A DNA stretch of 64,000 nucleotides. Source: Limnobacter sp. SAORIC-580. Its GTDB lineage: Bacteria > Pseudomonadota > Gammaproteobacteria > Burkholderiales > Burkholderiaceae_B. Where the stretch lies: the NCBI RefSeq assembly GCF_013004065.1, contig NZ_CP053084.1, positions 2,480,001 through 2,544,000 of the forward strand. Reading direction: 5' to 3'. The notes below the pieces were generated by a model. That model saw nothing but the letters and a program-made list of their open reading frames with translations, had not been told where the DNA came from and made no database searches. Of the stretch, positions 37,410-48,317 are shown piece after piece (positions within the stretch are counted from its first letter, which is position 1; the number at the start of each line of letters is the position of its first letter). The position numbers and the translations under genes are program-made.

Positions 37410-37424
37410 CCCCCTAAAGAGGGT
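37409..37424. promoter_or_regulatory. NarL-like 7-2-7 inverted heptamer site
   Basis: TCCCCCT-AA-AGAGGGT has two inverted heptamers with a two-base spacer (five of seven positions symmetric), the layout bound by NarL/FixJ-type regulators. It overlaps the end of the predicted -10 and the start of transcription, a repressing position. The adjacent gene encodes a NarL/FixJ-type regulator, so autoregulation is possible. Confidence 0.3.
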
Positions 37425-37513
37425 TGGAAAAAAGTGTTAATCCAATAAAGATGTTCATATGCTCACATGTGGTGACACCTTTTCAACTAGCTTTTCCTCG
37501 GGAGGAGACATTC

Positions 37514-38185
37514 ATGCCATCAAACCAAATTCTGGTTATTGAGGATCACCCACTTTTCGCAACAGGCATCAAAGACCTGGTTGAATTCGTGGCGACCAAC
37601 GCAGACATACTCTGCGCAGCCAGCATTGCACACGCCAAAGAGTTATTCAGTAAAAACTCACCTGCGCTGGTCATCACCGATCTGCGTTTGCCAGATTGCC
37701 AGGGTCAAGATGTGATCGACACGCTGGCCCTGATGAGTGCCAACCTGCCCACCTTGATCATGAGTGGCGATGACACACTTCTTCATTCTATCGTACCCAA
37801 CCAGCATGCCCCCTCCTGGACCCTGTCAAAATCCGAAGGGTTTGAGCAAACTTCAGCAGTATTGCTGGAAGCGCTCACCCGCGCCGGTGTTCAGGTTCAG
37901 TGGCGCCCCAACGCCCTGTCAAACCGCCAAACCAACGGCGAGCACATCACCGGGCGACTGGGTCAAAACAACGGCATTCAGTTAACCCACAAACAACAAC
38001 AAGTCATGCACTTCCTGGCTTCGGGCCTTTCCAACAAGGAAATTGCCCGCAAACTCGACTTGTCACCCGAAACCATAAAAACACATTTGCGCGAAATTTT
38101 CACACGTATGAATGTGAAAAACAGAACCCAGGCCGTCAGTCTTTATCGCAAAATTCCGCGACTCAATGCCTCAGCCTTGGTATAG
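37514..38185 (+). CDS. LuxR/FixJ-type two-component response regulator
   Basis: A 223-residue cytosolic regulator. The receiver domain (about 5-125) has the acidic pair E10/D11 (VIEDH), the phosphorylation site D56 (VITDLRLP), S84 (IMSGDD) and K106. The LuxR-type helix-turn-helix (about 160-215) reads LTHKQQQVMHFLASGLSNKEIARKL. ATG 37514 is chosen because GGAGGAG lies just upstream; the open frame extends further without a ribosome site. The next gene encodes its likely sensor kinase. Confidence 0.92.
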   Translation: MPSNQILVIEDHPLFATGIKDLVEFVATNADILCAASIAHAKELFSKNSPALVITDLRLPDCQGQDVIDTLALMSANLPTLIMSGDDTLLHSIVPNQHAPSWTLSKSEGFEQTSAVLLEALTRAGVQVQWRPNALSNRQTNGEHITGRLGQNNGIQLTHKQQQVMHFLASGLSNKEIARKLDLSPETIKTHLREIFTRMNVKNRTQAVSLYRKIPRLNASALV

Positions 38186-38194
38186 AAACCAAAA

Positions 38195-38213
38195 AGCCGG
38201 CAACAAGCCGGCT
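38195..38213 (-). terminator. Hairpin between response regulator and kinase genes
   Basis: AGCCGGC (38195-38201) pairs with GCCGGCT (38207-38213) around AACAA. On the minus strand the stem is followed by TTTTTGG, so it looks like an intrinsic terminator facing antisense transcription. On the plus strand no T run follows, so it would only act as a processing or attenuation hairpin between the two genes. Confidence 0.4.
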
Positions 38214-38230
38214 ATTGATATAACTATAAA

Positions 38231-40039
38231 ATGACAGACAGTTCACTATCAGGGCTCGCCGTATTGCTGGGTATTGCCTTATACCCGTTCTTTGCAAACC
38301 ACCTTCCCAATCAGCGGCAAAATGCCGCCGCTGTCATTGGTGTGGTACTGCTTGGATTTGTAATTCTGGGGCACGACACACAGCAAGTACTTCAACACGG
38401 CACGCCAGTTCATGCAGCCCTGCAGGCTGCATCGTTTCTGTTTTTTGGAAGCGCTTTTCTTGGGCGAAAAAGAGGCATCGTGGCCGCTGAACGTTCTGCG
38501 CTGGTCCCGTTCTCGATTGCTTGCATTACAGCAATTGCCGATATGTTTACCACGTCTGGTTTGGTGTACACCGCGTTCATCGGCGTTCAGGCCATTTGCC
38601 TGCTGGCTATCACCAAAACCTACAGCAACCTGCCCAAAGTTACCCTGATCAAAGCTGTGTATTTCAGTTTGCTGTACTGCATCATAAACGGCCTGTTTCA
38701 TGCCTCCACATCGACTGAACTCGCATTGGTCATCGATTTCAGCATTGTGAAGATTCTGTTCTATGTCTTGCTCGGTACCTGCGTTTTTCACATGGTGTTT
38801 CAGGACTTTTCACGAACCCGCACGAAAAAAGGCTTGGACAGGCAAACAAAAATTGATCAAGACATCATGAAGTTCGCTTTTCGGGGGCGCCGGGTATTAA
38901 AAGACTTTCGACATGATCTACGTCAGCCCCTGAGCACTTTAGGTATTTTGGCCAGTGTGGGCAAAGCCATTTCAAAAGACCCGGAAGTCACAGCCAGATA
39001 CCAACACATTCAAACGGCTCAGAAAGCATTAAAAAACATGCTGGAGGACTTCTTTGATCAATTGGCAAGTGCGATCAAATATCCGCAAGATGACAACTAT
39101 GCCCCCATGATGCCGACCGCAGTTCACGACATTCTTGGCCCATTGATTGAAGAATACAGAATGCTGGCCGATGTGAAGGAACTTCAGATTCGTTATGTGC
39201 CCAGCGAAATCAAGGTCATGAGCAACAAGGAGGCCTTGGCCAAGATAATCCGCAACGGACTTGACAATGCGATCAAGTACACCAACAAAGGTGGAGTAGT
39301 GGTTGGTCTGCGCAGACGCAAGGGGCGGGTATGCATTCAAATTGCAGACACCGGATCTGGCGTTGAGAACAACAAAGTCGCTGCACACAACAAAGGCTGG
39401 GGGCACGGTTCCAGCATAGTCCGGGATTTGAGCGAGCAGATACTCGCCAAAACCGAATGTCGAAACCGATACTACAACGGCAAATTGGCAGGCTCTGTCT
39501 TCGAAGTCATATTGCCGGAAGAAGCCGAAATCAGTCATCGCAGCAAGCGGCCAGCCTACAACCCTCAACTTGCATTTGAAGCGCAAGTCATGGCAATGAG
39601 CCACGATCATTTACTGGAAATTCAGCGTCGACTTCCGGTTCAGGGATTTGACAAAGTCGAGTTTAGTCTGAACGGCGCATATCGCGCCTACCTCAATGCT
39701 TTGCGCAAAGGCATGTCACCTGTTTACATTCTTTATGCCGGCGACCCAGCCCAAAAAACGCACGCAATTGAGCAATTGAAACTGTTGGGTTCTCTGCTTG
39801 ATTTTGAACCCTGCTGCATTTTGATCTACAACGCAAGCCTGGAAAACAACCCGCAAGTCGAATTTGGTCGTGAAATGATTCGAATTCCCTTGATTCCTGG
39901 CCAAGCCGAGATCAGCCTCGGTGTGATTTCTGAATTATTTCCGGCCCGGGAAAAGGCCTCGGCCCTGTTCAATGTGCCGACCGAAAGTTCTCAAAACGAA
40001 GGCAAAACCTTGGGCAGCAAATCGTTACTGACCCACTAA
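38231..40039 (+). CDS. Membrane histidine kinase with an unusual C-terminal module
   Basis: A 602-residue sensor kinase. About six membrane helices (residues 5-195) have no recognisable extracellular sensor. The dimerisation box FRHDLRQPLSTLG holds H228. The ATPase domain has the N box RNGLDNAIKYTN (about 341-352), IADTGSGV (371-378) and GWGHGSSIVRDL (389-400). After about residue 450 there are 150 residues of unknown kind, including SPVYILYAGDP and CCILIYNA, that could be a degenerate receiver-like fold. The partner is the upstream LuxR-type regulator, 45 bases away. The signal is unknown. Confidence 0.88.
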   Translation: MTDSSLSGLAVLLGIALYPFFANHLPNQRQNAAAVIGVVLLGFVILGHDTQQVLQHGTPVHAALQAASFLFFGSAFLGRKRGIVAAERSALVPFSIACITAIADMFTTSGLVYTAFIGVQAICLLAITKTYSNLPKVTLIKAVYFSLLYCIINGLFHASTSTELALVIDFSIVKILFYVLLGTCVFHMVFQDFSRTRTKKGLDRQTKIDQDIMKFAFRGRRVLKDFRHDLRQPLSTLGILASVGKAISKDPEVTARYQHIQTAQKALKNMLEDFFDQLASAIKYPQDDNYAPMMPTAVHDILGPLIEEYRMLADVKELQIRYVPSEIKVMSNKEALAKIIRNGLDNAIKYTNKGGVVVGLRRRKGRVCIQIADTGSGVENNKVAAHNKGWGHGSSIVRDLSEQILAKTECRNRYYNGKLAGSVFEVILPEEAEISHRSKRPAYNPQLAFEAQVMAMSHDHLLEIQRRLPVQGFDKVEFSLNGAYRAYLNALRKGMSPVYILYAGDPAQKTHAIEQLKLLGSLLDFEPCCILIYNASLENNPQVEFGREMIRIPLIPGQAEISLGVISELFPAREKASALFNVPTESSQNEGKTLGSKSLLTH

Positions 40040-40058
40040 ACTGAGAAAACGAGTGGGG

Positions 40059-41177
40059 CTACCGAGCGCAGTGCAAGGCCCCCAGAATGGTAGACCGACT
40101 TGCACCAGTCACCGATGGGCAATTGCCAGGCGCAGCCTGCACATACTGCGCACCAAGCCAGGCAAAAGCAGCAGCCTCGACTGCCTGCGCAGGCAAACCC
40201 AGGTTTTCAATTGGCAAGAAATCCGCTGGTGCGCATTCGCAGCGCAACTGGTGAATGAAGGTGCTGTTTTTTGCACCGCCGCCGCACACGTACACCTGCT
40301 CAACCAACACGGGCAAACACGACTTCACTGCCCTTACTGCCAAGGCCAGCAGGGTTGCCATGATGTCTTCAGAAGAAAGATCGGTGGCGTCTGCAAGGCA
40401 AGTCTCAAACCATTGCGCGCTGAAATCATCACGGCCTGTGCTCTTGGGCCAAGGTTGGTGAAAGAAAGGATGCGTCCAAAAACGCTCCAGCAAGGCATAA
40501 TCCGGGCTGCCCATGGCAGCAATTTCACCATCACTGTCCATCGGCAAGCTGAAAGCGCGCTGAGCCCAAAGGTCCATTAAACAGTTGGCTGGTCCGCAGT
40601 CCCCACCGGTCAACGCTTGCCCTTGGCCATTCAATACAGTCAGGTTTGAAAAACCACCCAGATTCACCACGGCGGTTTGGTCATAAATGCCCTTGCCGTT
40701 TAACCACGCAAGGTGAAAAGCCGGAACGAGCGGGGCTCCCTGGCCACCTAGTGCAACATCTTTGGAACGCAAGTCATTCACCACATCAATCCCGGTTCTA
40801 CAGGCCAGCAAGGCCCCGTCCAGCATTTGATAGGTGTACCCAAGATCGGGCCTGTGCCGGAGGGTTTGACCATGTGCACCCAACACGCGCACGTCACCAG
40901 GCTCTAGTCCCAGAAAGGACAACAGTTCATTGACTGTGCCGGCATACAGCTCGGTGAGATCTTTACGGGCTTGCAAGAAAATCGCGATTGGATCGGAACT
41001 GGAAGGAAAACGAGGAGGGATTTCTTGCAGCAGCAGGAGTGTTTCCCTCAAAGCCGGCGGAAACTCGGCGCTAAGCACGCCAAGGAACCGCATGTCCTGA
41101 GTTTTGGAATCAATTTGAACCGCAGCTACATCGACACCATCCGTGCTGGTGCCAGACATGGCGCCCAAGGCGATCAT
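40059..41177 (-). CDS. anmK: Anhydro-N-acetylmuramic acid kinase
   Basis: Phosphorylates and opens 1,6-anhydro-MurNAc to MurNAc-6-phosphate during peptidoglycan recycling. The 372-residue protein starts MIALGAMSGTSTDGVDVAAV, the ATP-binding signature, and has VLGAHGQTLRHRP, NLGGFSNLTVL and VCGGGAKN further on. It lies three bases downstream of the M23 peptidase gene on the same strand, a cell-wall unit. It converges with the kinase gene with a 19-base gap. Confidence 0.95.
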   Translation of the reverse strand: MIALGAMSGTSTDGVDVAAVQIDSKTQDMRFLGVLSAEFPPALRETLLLLQEIPPRFPSSSDPIAIFLQARKDLTELYAGTVNELLSFLGLEPGDVRVLGAHGQTLRHRPDLGYTYQMLDGALLACRTGIDVVNDLRSKDVALGGQGAPLVPAFHLAWLNGKGIYDQTAVVNLGGFSNLTVLNGQGQALTGGDCGPANCLMDLWAQRAFSLPMDSDGEIAAMGSPDYALLERFWTHPFFHQPWPKSTGRDDFSAQWFETCLADATDLSSEDIMATLLALAVRAVKSCLPVLVEQVYVCGGGAKNSTFIHQLRCECAPADFLPIENLGLPAQAVEAAAFAWLGAQYVQAAPGNCPSVTGASRSTILGALHCAR

Positions 41178-41180
41178 GGC

Positions 41181-42590
41181 TTACTGGGCACGTGCCAAAC
41201 GTTGGGCAGTGGCCAGCTCCATGCGGCGGTCAAGCGCCAGCTGCACCCGCTTGAATTCACTGAATGCATTTCGATCCAGTGGTTCAGCCTGAGCCACAGT
41301 GATGCTCAGGGGGTTTTTGGGAACCCGGTTGACCCGGAATTCATAATGCAGGTGTGGTCCGGTTGCCCAGCCAGTAGCACCCACATACCCGATCACATCG
41401 CCCTGCTCTACTTTTTGGCCAACCTTAACGCCTTTGCCAAAACGTGAAAGGTGAGCGTAAGCCGTGCTATAACCGCTGTGATGCTGGATTTCTACAAAAT
41501 TGCCATACCCGTTTTGCCAGCCCGAAAACTTCACGGTGCCACTGGCTGTAGCCATGATTGGAGTACCGGTGGGCGCCGCGTAATCGACTCCGTTGTGAGC
41601 TTTCCAGCGTTGCTGAATGGGGTGGAAACGACGCGGAGTAAAACCGGAGGAAATGCGGGAGAATGCGAGCGGCGAACGCAGGAAAGACTTTTTCAGACTG
41701 CGACCTTCCTCGTTGTAATAACCAGCATTGCGATTACCACTGGGTGCGAACCAATACGCTTTGTAAGGCTTGTTGTTATTCACAAACTCTACTGCCAACA
41801 CCCGACCAGAGCGCGCAGAACGCCCCTCAAGTGTCAGGTCTTCATAAACCACCTTGAACTCGTCACCTTTTTGCAGTTCACGGTGAAAATCAATGTCTGA
41901 ACCAAAAATTTCAGTCAGTTGAATGGCCACTGAATCAGGCATTCCGGCCTTGTCAGCAGCAGCAAACAGAGACGACTCAATCCGCCCTGAGCGAAACACA
42001 ATCTGCTTTTCAAAGTTGACAGATTCCAGCTTCGCGACAAATTGACCATTGCGTTTTTGAATCAGGATCGACTCTTGACTGTCCTCATCAATGCCGCTTT
42101 TGTAGCGCAGCCATTGGAGGTCACCATCTGCAGTTTGCTGAACAGTGAGCACGCGACCAGCACGCAAATTTACCAAATTACGTGCTGTTTTGTCTTGCCC
42201 GAGGAAAGTGGCCAAGCCCGCGGTATTCACGCCCATGCGCTCGAGTAAACCCACCAGGGTATCGCCACGGCGAATTCTTTCTTCGGCAACCAATGGATCG
42301 AAGGTGTAGACACCCTGATCAGCCAGATTTAGTTCAACAGCCTCTACAACCACATCGGGGTTGCCAAGAGCTGAATCAACCGGGGAATTTTGAACAGAGC
42401 CCGCGATTGCAACCACTGCACCAAGAACAGGGAATGAAAAAAACCCTACAATGACCCACTTTCTGTGATTGTGCGATTGGGGAAGCGCGGAGTCGGCATA
42501 TTGCCACCCCGACTGAATAAAGCGCTTGGTAAGAGAAAAGCCCTGTCCCCACGCGGCGATCGCTCGCTCTAATAAATTCTGAAGCATCAT
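41181..42590 (-). CDS. M23 family peptidoglycan endopeptidase
   Basis: A 469-residue membrane-anchored murein hydrolase of the MepM type. A membrane segment lies at about residues 46-67. An OapA/LysM-like domain follows (about 90-165, with [15 protein letters not shown]), then a central domain, and the LytM/M23 zinc site with [13 protein letters not shown] and HLHYEFRVN. All zinc ligands look intact (H and D of HNGVD, HLH). The start may be ATG 42590 or the next ATG. It is divergent from tyrS. It should cleave peptide cross-links to allow wall growth. Confidence 0.92.
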   Translation of the reverse strand: MMLQNLLERAIAAWGQGFSLTKRFIQSGWQYADSALPQSHNHRKWVIVGFFSFPVLGAVVAIAGSVQNSPVDSALGNPDVVVEAVELNLADQGVYTFDPLVAEERIRRGDTLVGLLERMGVNTAGLATFLGQDKTARNLVNLRAGRVLTVQQTADGDLQWLRYKSGIDEDSQESILIQKRNGQFVAKLESVNFEKQIVFRSGRIESSLFAAADKAGMPDSVAIQLTEIFGSDIDFHRELQKGDEFKVVYEDLTLEGRSARSGRVLAVEFVNNNKPYKAYWFAPSGNRNAGYYNEEGRSLKKSFLRSPLAFSRISSGFTPRRFHPIQQRWKAHNGVDYAAPTGTPIMATASGTVKFSGWQNGYGNFVEIQHHSGYSTAYAHLSRFGKGVKVGQKVEQGDVIGYVGATGWATGPHLHYEFRVNRVPKNPLSITVAQAEPLDRNAFSEFKRVQLALDRRMELATAQRLARAQ

Positions 42591-42697
42591 GTTTTAGTTT
42601 TAGAGGTGTGAAATTTCACGTGCCGATCGCCCACAATCAGCTTTATTTTCAAAAATACAACACTGAAGTTTGCCAGAGTGTAACAAAGGATTGCCAA

Positions 42698-43969
42698 ATG
42701 AACCAGTCACCTGATAGAAGGCCCCCCAAAATTACGGAAATTACTGAGAATTTATCTGATTCCGTCCTGCACGCCCTTGAAGTGACCAAGCGTGGCTGTG
42801 AAGAACTGTTGATTGAATCGGAATGGATTCAAAAATTAGTCCACAGCGAGAAAACAGGCAAACCCCTGCGCATCAAATTGGGTTTGGACCCCACGGCACC
42901 CGACATTCATTTGGGTCACACAGTGGTGCTCAACAAGCTTCGTCAGTTGCAAGATCTGGGCCATCAAGTCATCTTTTTGATTGGCGATTTCACGTCCATG
43001 ATCGGCGATCCTTCGGGTCGCAACAGCACCCGCCCACCGTTAACCAAGGAACAGGTTCAGGAAAACGCAAAAACCTATCATGAGCAGGCTGTTAAAATCC
43101 TGGATCCGCAACGTACTGCAATCGAGTTCAACAGCAAATGGCTGATGCCCCTGGGTGCAGACGGCATGATCCGCCTGGCCAGCAGCTATACAGTGGCCCG
43201 CATGCTCGAGCGCGACGATTTCACCAAACGATATCAATCTGGCACGCCGATCGCCGTACATGAGTTTTTATACCCACTGTTGCAGGGCTACGATTCGGTG
43301 GCATTGGAAAGCGATTTGGAGCTGGGTGGCACCGACCAGAAATTCAACTTGCTGATGGGTCGCGAGCTGCAAAAACAAAACGGCCAAAGTGCGCAGTGCA
43401 TCTTGACCATGCCGCTGTTGGTAGGCACCGATGGCGTGGACAAAATGTCGAAGTCCAAGAACAACTACATCGGCGTAACCGAGACACCTTCCAATATGTT
43501 TGGCAAGGTGATGTCAATTTCAGATGAACTGATGTGGAACTGGTATACCCTGCTCAGCTTCAAATCACTGGCTGATATTGAAACCCTGAAACAGGCTTGC
43601 GCCAATGGCGAGAACCCGCGCAACACCAAGGTTGCACTGGCCCAAGAGTTGGTTGCGCGCTTCCACAGCACTCAGGCCGCCGTCGACGCACTGACCGAAT
43701 TCGAAGCACGTTTCAAGCAGGGCGTACTGCCCGAGGACATGCCTGAAGTGAGCCTTAACTTGCCGGAGGGCGATTCGGACGCTGGTTTGGCCTGGATTCT
43801 GAAAGCTGCAAACCTCTGCGAAAGCAGCAGCGACGCCAACCGCAACATTCAGCAAGGCGGCGTAAAAATTGATGGCGAAAAAGTATCCGATAAGGCCTCA
43901 CGCTTGGGCAAAGGCAGTTATGTGATTCAGGTGGGCAAACGCCGCTTCGCCAAGGTGCACCTGAATTGA
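42698..43969 (+). CDS. tyrS: Tyrosyl-tRNA synthetase
   Basis: Charges tRNA-Tyr. ATG 42698, with AAAGGA seven bases upstream, is chosen over an earlier opening; it gives 423 residues. The class I motifs are HLGH (71-74) and KMSKS. A C-terminal S4 RNA-binding domain ([14 protein letters not shown]) closes the protein. The first 25 residues or so are an unconserved extension. The stop overlaps the next start. Confidence 0.96.
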   Translation: MNQSPDRRPPKITEITENLSDSVLHALEVTKRGCEELLIESEWIQKLVHSEKTGKPLRIKLGLDPTAPDIHLGHTVVLNKLRQLQDLGHQVIFLIGDFTSMIGDPSGRNSTRPPLTKEQVQENAKTYHEQAVKILDPQRTAIEFNSKWLMPLGADGMIRLASSYTVARMLERDDFTKRYQSGTPIAVHEFLYPLLQGYDSVALESDLELGGTDQKFNLLMGRELQKQNGQSAQCILTMPLLVGTDGVDKMSKSKNNYIGVTETPSNMFGKVMSISDELMWNWYTLLSFKSLADIETLKQACANGENPRNTKVALAQELVARFHSTQAAVDALTEFEARFKQGVLPEDMPEVSLNLPEGDSDAGLAWILKAANLCESSSDANRNIQQGGVKIDGEKVSDKASRLGKGSYVIQVGKRRFAKVHLN

Positions 43970-44691
43970 ACAGCCAAGCTCTTGATTTTGGTGCAATTGT
44001 CAGCAAAAAACCGGCAGGGTCGCGCTTCATACTGGTGCGCCATGGCGAAACCGACTGGAACAAGGAGAAGCGGTTTCAGGGTCACACCGACATTGCCCTG
44101 AATGCGCACGGACTCTTGCAGGCTCAATTGCTTCGCAAATACTTCGCCTCCCTGGAAACGCAGGGAGTGTCGCTTTACGATGAGTGCATCAGCAGCGACC
44201 TAATTCGGGCGCGCGCCACGGCAAATGCCATTCACGGCGCCAGAACACCCGCCATGCAGTTGAATGCGGGTCTTCGGGAGCGTGATTACGGCCATCTGTC
44301 AGGCCTGACAGGCGATGAAATGCAAGCCAAGAGCCCAGAAGAATTCGCGGGCCTTAGAAACCGGGTGCCTGAAGCCCCCTTGCAAGGCGGGGAAAGCCTG
44401 TTTCAGTTTTACAGCCGCGTGGTGGGAACGTTCGAGCACATTGGCAGCGCCCACGCGGGCAAAACAATCTTGCTGGTGGCCCATGGTGGTGTACTCGATT
44501 GTATCTACAGGCACTGCACTGGCGAGCTACTGCAAAAGCAGCGCGAGTGGCAACTGCACAATTGCGCGCTCAATGTGATCGACATTGACCCGCAGGGAAA
44601 CAAACATGTTGTTTTGTGGGCCTGGCTGGGGCACCTGAACAACGACAAACCCGGCCAAAACATGGACGAAGTCGATGGTCGAATCGCTTGA
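43966..44691 (+). CDS. Histidine phosphatase family protein (phosphoglycerate mutase-like)
   Basis: A 241-residue cytosolic phosphatase with the phosphohistidine motif [10 protein letters not shown] (R25, H26), a second [10 protein letters not shown] block and [13 protein letters not shown] with the second catalytic histidine. It resembles GpmB/CobC-type enzymes, whose substrates vary, so mutase activity is not assured. The start appears to be TTG 43966, with AAGGTG eight bases ahead and overlapping the tyrS stop. glyA follows after about 50 bases. Confidence 0.85.
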   Translation: MNSQALDFGAIVSKKPAGSRFILVRHGETDWNKEKRFQGHTDIALNAHGLLQAQLLRKYFASLETQGVSLYDECISSDLIRARATANAIHGARTPAMQLNAGLRERDYGHLSGLTGDEMQAKSPEEFAGLRNRVPEAPLQGGESLFQFYSRVVGTFEHIGSAHAGKTILLVAHGGVLDCIYRHCTGELLQKQREWQLHNCALNVIDIDPQGNKHVVLWAWLGHLNNDKPGQNMDEVDGRIA

Positions 44692-44744
44692 AATCATTTA
44701 GAATGTTGGGCTTGTCTTGAACCCAATCCTTTCCGGAAATCGTT

Positions 44745-45989
<1,245 letters not shown>

Positions 45990-46007
45990 GCCAGGAGCCC
46001 CGGCGTT

Positions 46008-46520
46008 ATGAAATGCCCCTTCTGTGGCAACGCCGACACCCAGGTAATCGACTCGCGTACGTCTGAAGAAGGCGACGCGATTCGCCGCCGCAGGCAATGC
46101 AGCAGTTGTGGCAAACGCTTCACCACCTACGAACGGGCAGAACTGTTTCTGCCCGCCATCGTCAAGAAAGATGGCTCACGCGTCGAATTTTCCAGGGATA
46201 AACTGCGCGGCAGCTTGATGCTGGCGCTGCGCAAACGCCCTGTCCGGGCGGAAGCCATTGACGAAGCCATTTCAAGCATTGAAGAAAAACTGCTGGTGAG
46301 TGCTGCCCGAGAGGTGGACACAAAGTTTTTGGGTGAGCTGGTCATGCAACAACTCAAACAACTCGATACAGTGGCTTACATTCGTTTTGCATCGGTTTAC
46401 AAAAGCTTTGAAGACCTGCAAAGTTTCTCTGAAGAGATTGCTCACCTGACGGCCCCCGCCGAAAACATCACGGGCAGCATCAAGCCAAAATCACGCACAA
46501 CCGCCAAAAAAGGCGCTTAA
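46008..46520 (+). CDS. nrdR: Transcriptional repressor NrdR
   Basis: Zinc-finger/ATP-cone repressor of ribonucleotide reductase genes. The N-terminal zinc ribbon has C3, C6, C31 and C34. The ATP-cone (about 47-137) begins [20 protein letters not shown]. The 170-residue length includes a short lysine-rich tail. AGGAG precedes the ATG. Confidence 0.96.
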   Translation: MKCPFCGNADTQVIDSRTSEEGDAIRRRRQCSSCGKRFTTYERAELFLPAIVKKDGSRVEFSRDKLRGSLMLALRKRPVRAEAIDEAISSIEEKLLVSAAREVDTKFLGELVMQQLKQLDTVAYIRFASVYKSFEDLQSFSEEIAHLTAPAENITGSIKPKSRTTAKKGA

Positions 46521-46545
46521 AAGTAACTGAGAAGTAACTGAGGCC

Positions 46546-47679
46546 ATGGCCACCTTTTCACCCACTGACGAACACTGGATGCAGCAAGCGCTGAAGCTGG
46601 CCTGGAAAGGCCAATACAGCACCACGCCCAACCCGCGCGTAGGCTGTGTGTTTGTGCGCGACGGCGTTGTGATTGCGGAAGGCTTTCATGCCAAAGCAGG
46701 CGAAGGCCATGCTGAAGTGCAAGCGATTGCGCAAGCCAAGGCGCGTGGCGTTTGTTTAAAAGGCAGCACAGCCTATGTCACGCTGGAACCCTGCGCCCAC
46801 CAAGGCCGCACAGGCCCCTGTGCGGAAGCGCTAGTGGCCACAGGCGTTCAACGGGTGGTGGCTGCGGTTCTTGACCCCAACCCGCTGGTGGCAGGCAAAG
46901 GCATGGCCATTTTGCAAGCAGCTCGCATCGAAACTTCACACGGTGTGCTGGTTGAACAAGCGCGCTGGATTAACCGTGGGTTTTTCAGCCGTATGGAACG
47001 CAAACGCCCTTGGGTGCGCTTGAAAGTAGCCAGCAGCGCAGATGGCATTAGCGCACTGAACAATGGCGTAAGCCAATGGATTACCGGCGAGGAAGCACGG
47101 CTGCACGGGCACCACTTGCGCGCGCAAGCCTGCGCTGTGCTCAGCGGTATTGGCACGGTGAAAGCCGATAACCCACAACTGAACGTGCGTGGAATTGACA
47201 CCGAACGCCAACCGCTGAAAGTGATCGTGGACAGCAAGCTGGAAATTTCACCGGAAGCCCGCTTGTTACAAACCGGGCGCGTGCTGATTGCGCACACTGA
47301 ACCACAAACGCCAGCTTGGCTTCCTACACACCCAAACGCCGCAAATATTGAGGCTTTGAACGTGGCCCCAGTGGCGGCAGGTTTGCATGCAGGCAAAGTA
47401 AAAACGGATTTGCTGCGCCTGTTACAGGAACTGGCACAGCGCGGTATCAATGAATTGCACCTTGAGGCTGGTTTTGGGCTCAATGGTTCGTTTCTGCAAG
47501 CCGGTGTGGTGGATGAAATTGTGCAGTACATTGCCCCACGTTTTTTGGGACCAGGTCAGGGCCTGTTCCGCCTGCCCGAACTAGAAATCCTGCCCGCCTA
47601 TGCAAGCTGGGCTATTCATTCATTTGAGCAAATTGGACAAGACCTGCGAATTACGTGGGTTCAAAATCATCAGGAGTAG
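46546..47679 (+). CDS. ribD: Bifunctional riboflavin biosynthesis protein RibD
   Basis: Deaminates and then reduces the pyrimidine intermediate of riboflavin synthesis. The 377-residue protein has an N-terminal deaminase domain with the zinc motif HAEVQAI and PCAHQGRTGPC, and a C-terminal reductase domain (about 150-375) including LKVASSADG and LHLEAGFGLNGSFL. No FMN riboswitch is visible ahead of it. ribE follows after eight bases. Confidence 0.96.
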   Translation: MATFSPTDEHWMQQALKLAWKGQYSTTPNPRVGCVFVRDGVVIAEGFHAKAGEGHAEVQAIAQAKARGVCLKGSTAYVTLEPCAHQGRTGPCAEALVATGVQRVVAAVLDPNPLVAGKGMAILQAARIETSHGVLVEQARWINRGFFSRMERKRPWVRLKVASSADGISALNNGVSQWITGEEARLHGHHLRAQACAVLSGIGTVKADNPQLNVRGIDTERQPLKVIVDSKLEISPEARLLQTGRVLIAHTEPQTPAWLPTHPNAANIEALNVAPVAAGLHAGKVKTDLLRLLQELAQRGINELHLEAGFGLNGSFLQAGVVDEIVQYIAPRFLGPGQGLFRLPELEILPAYASWAIHSFEQIGQDLRITWVQNHQE

Positions 47680-47687
47680 TCGCACCC

Positions 47688-48317
47688 ATGTTCACTGGAA
47701 TTATTGAATCAATCGGTCAGATCAAGACAGTAGAACCCCTTCAAGACTCAACTTATGCTGGGGTGCGTCTAGCCGTGCATGCGCCCACACTCGACTTTTC
47801 TGATGTCAAGCTTGGCGACAGTATCGCCATTCAAGGTGCTTGCATGACCGTGGTGGCCATGGAAGCGCAAACCTTTCACGTGGATGTGTCGCAAGAAAGT
47901 TTGTCGAAAACTGTGGGCCTTAACAAACCTGGCGAAGTGAACCTTGAAAAAGCCATGCGTTTGTCGGATCGCGTTGGCGGCCACTTGGTGAGCGGACATG
48001 TTGACGGGCTAGGCAGCGTGACGGAATTCGAACCGGTGGGTGAAAGCTGGCACCTGCAGATTCGGGCACCGAAAACCCTGTCGCCTTTCTTTGCCTACAA
48101 GGGTTCGGTTACCGTGAATGGAGTCAGCCTGACAGTCAACAAGGTAGATGATCATGATTCAGGCGAATGCGACATTCACATCAACCTGATTCCGCACACG
48201 GTGCAGATGACCACATTGAAGCATTTGACGGCAGGCAGCCCGGTGAATCTTGAAATTGACCAAATCGCCAGGTACTGCGAGCGAATTGTAAAAACAATGA
48301 ATTTGAATCAGGGCTGA
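47688..48317 (+). CDS. ribE: Riboflavin synthase alpha chain
   Basis: Dismutates two lumazine molecules to riboflavin. ATG 47688 gives the family N-terminus MFTGIIESIGQI; the frame extends upstream into ribD without meaning. Two lumazine-binding repeats are seen (about 1-97 and 98-195), with GACMTVV and NGVSLTVN. The product has 209 residues. The 3' end overlaps the convergent DUF3047 gene by ten bases. Confidence 0.96.
   Translation: MFTGIIESIGQIKTVEPLQDSTYAGVRLAVHAPTLDFSDVKLGDSIAIQGACMTVVAMEAQTFHVDVSQESLSKTVGLNKPGEVNLEKAMRLSDRVGGHLVSGHVDGLGSVTEFEPVGESWHLQIRAPKTLSPFFAYKGSVTVNGVSLTVNKVDDHDSGECDIHINLIPHTVQMTTLKHLTAGSPVNLEIDQIARYCERIVKTMNLNQG

Larger units (their letters stand above)
37197..37513. 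promoter_or_regulatory. Divergent regulatory region between the TetR operon and the two-component genes
   Basis: No gene is seen in these 317 bases. The minus-strand promoter for the TetR operon should lie near 37200-37280. For the response regulator there is a good promoter at 37381-37409, followed by a two-fold symmetric site, a long leader and GGAGGAG just before the ATG. GTAATTAC near 37360 is a further short palindrome. Confidence 0.4.

Noticed and set aside
46521..46545. FMN riboswitch ahead of ribD
   Set aside because: Only about 25 bases separate nrdR and ribD, too short for an FMN aptamer.
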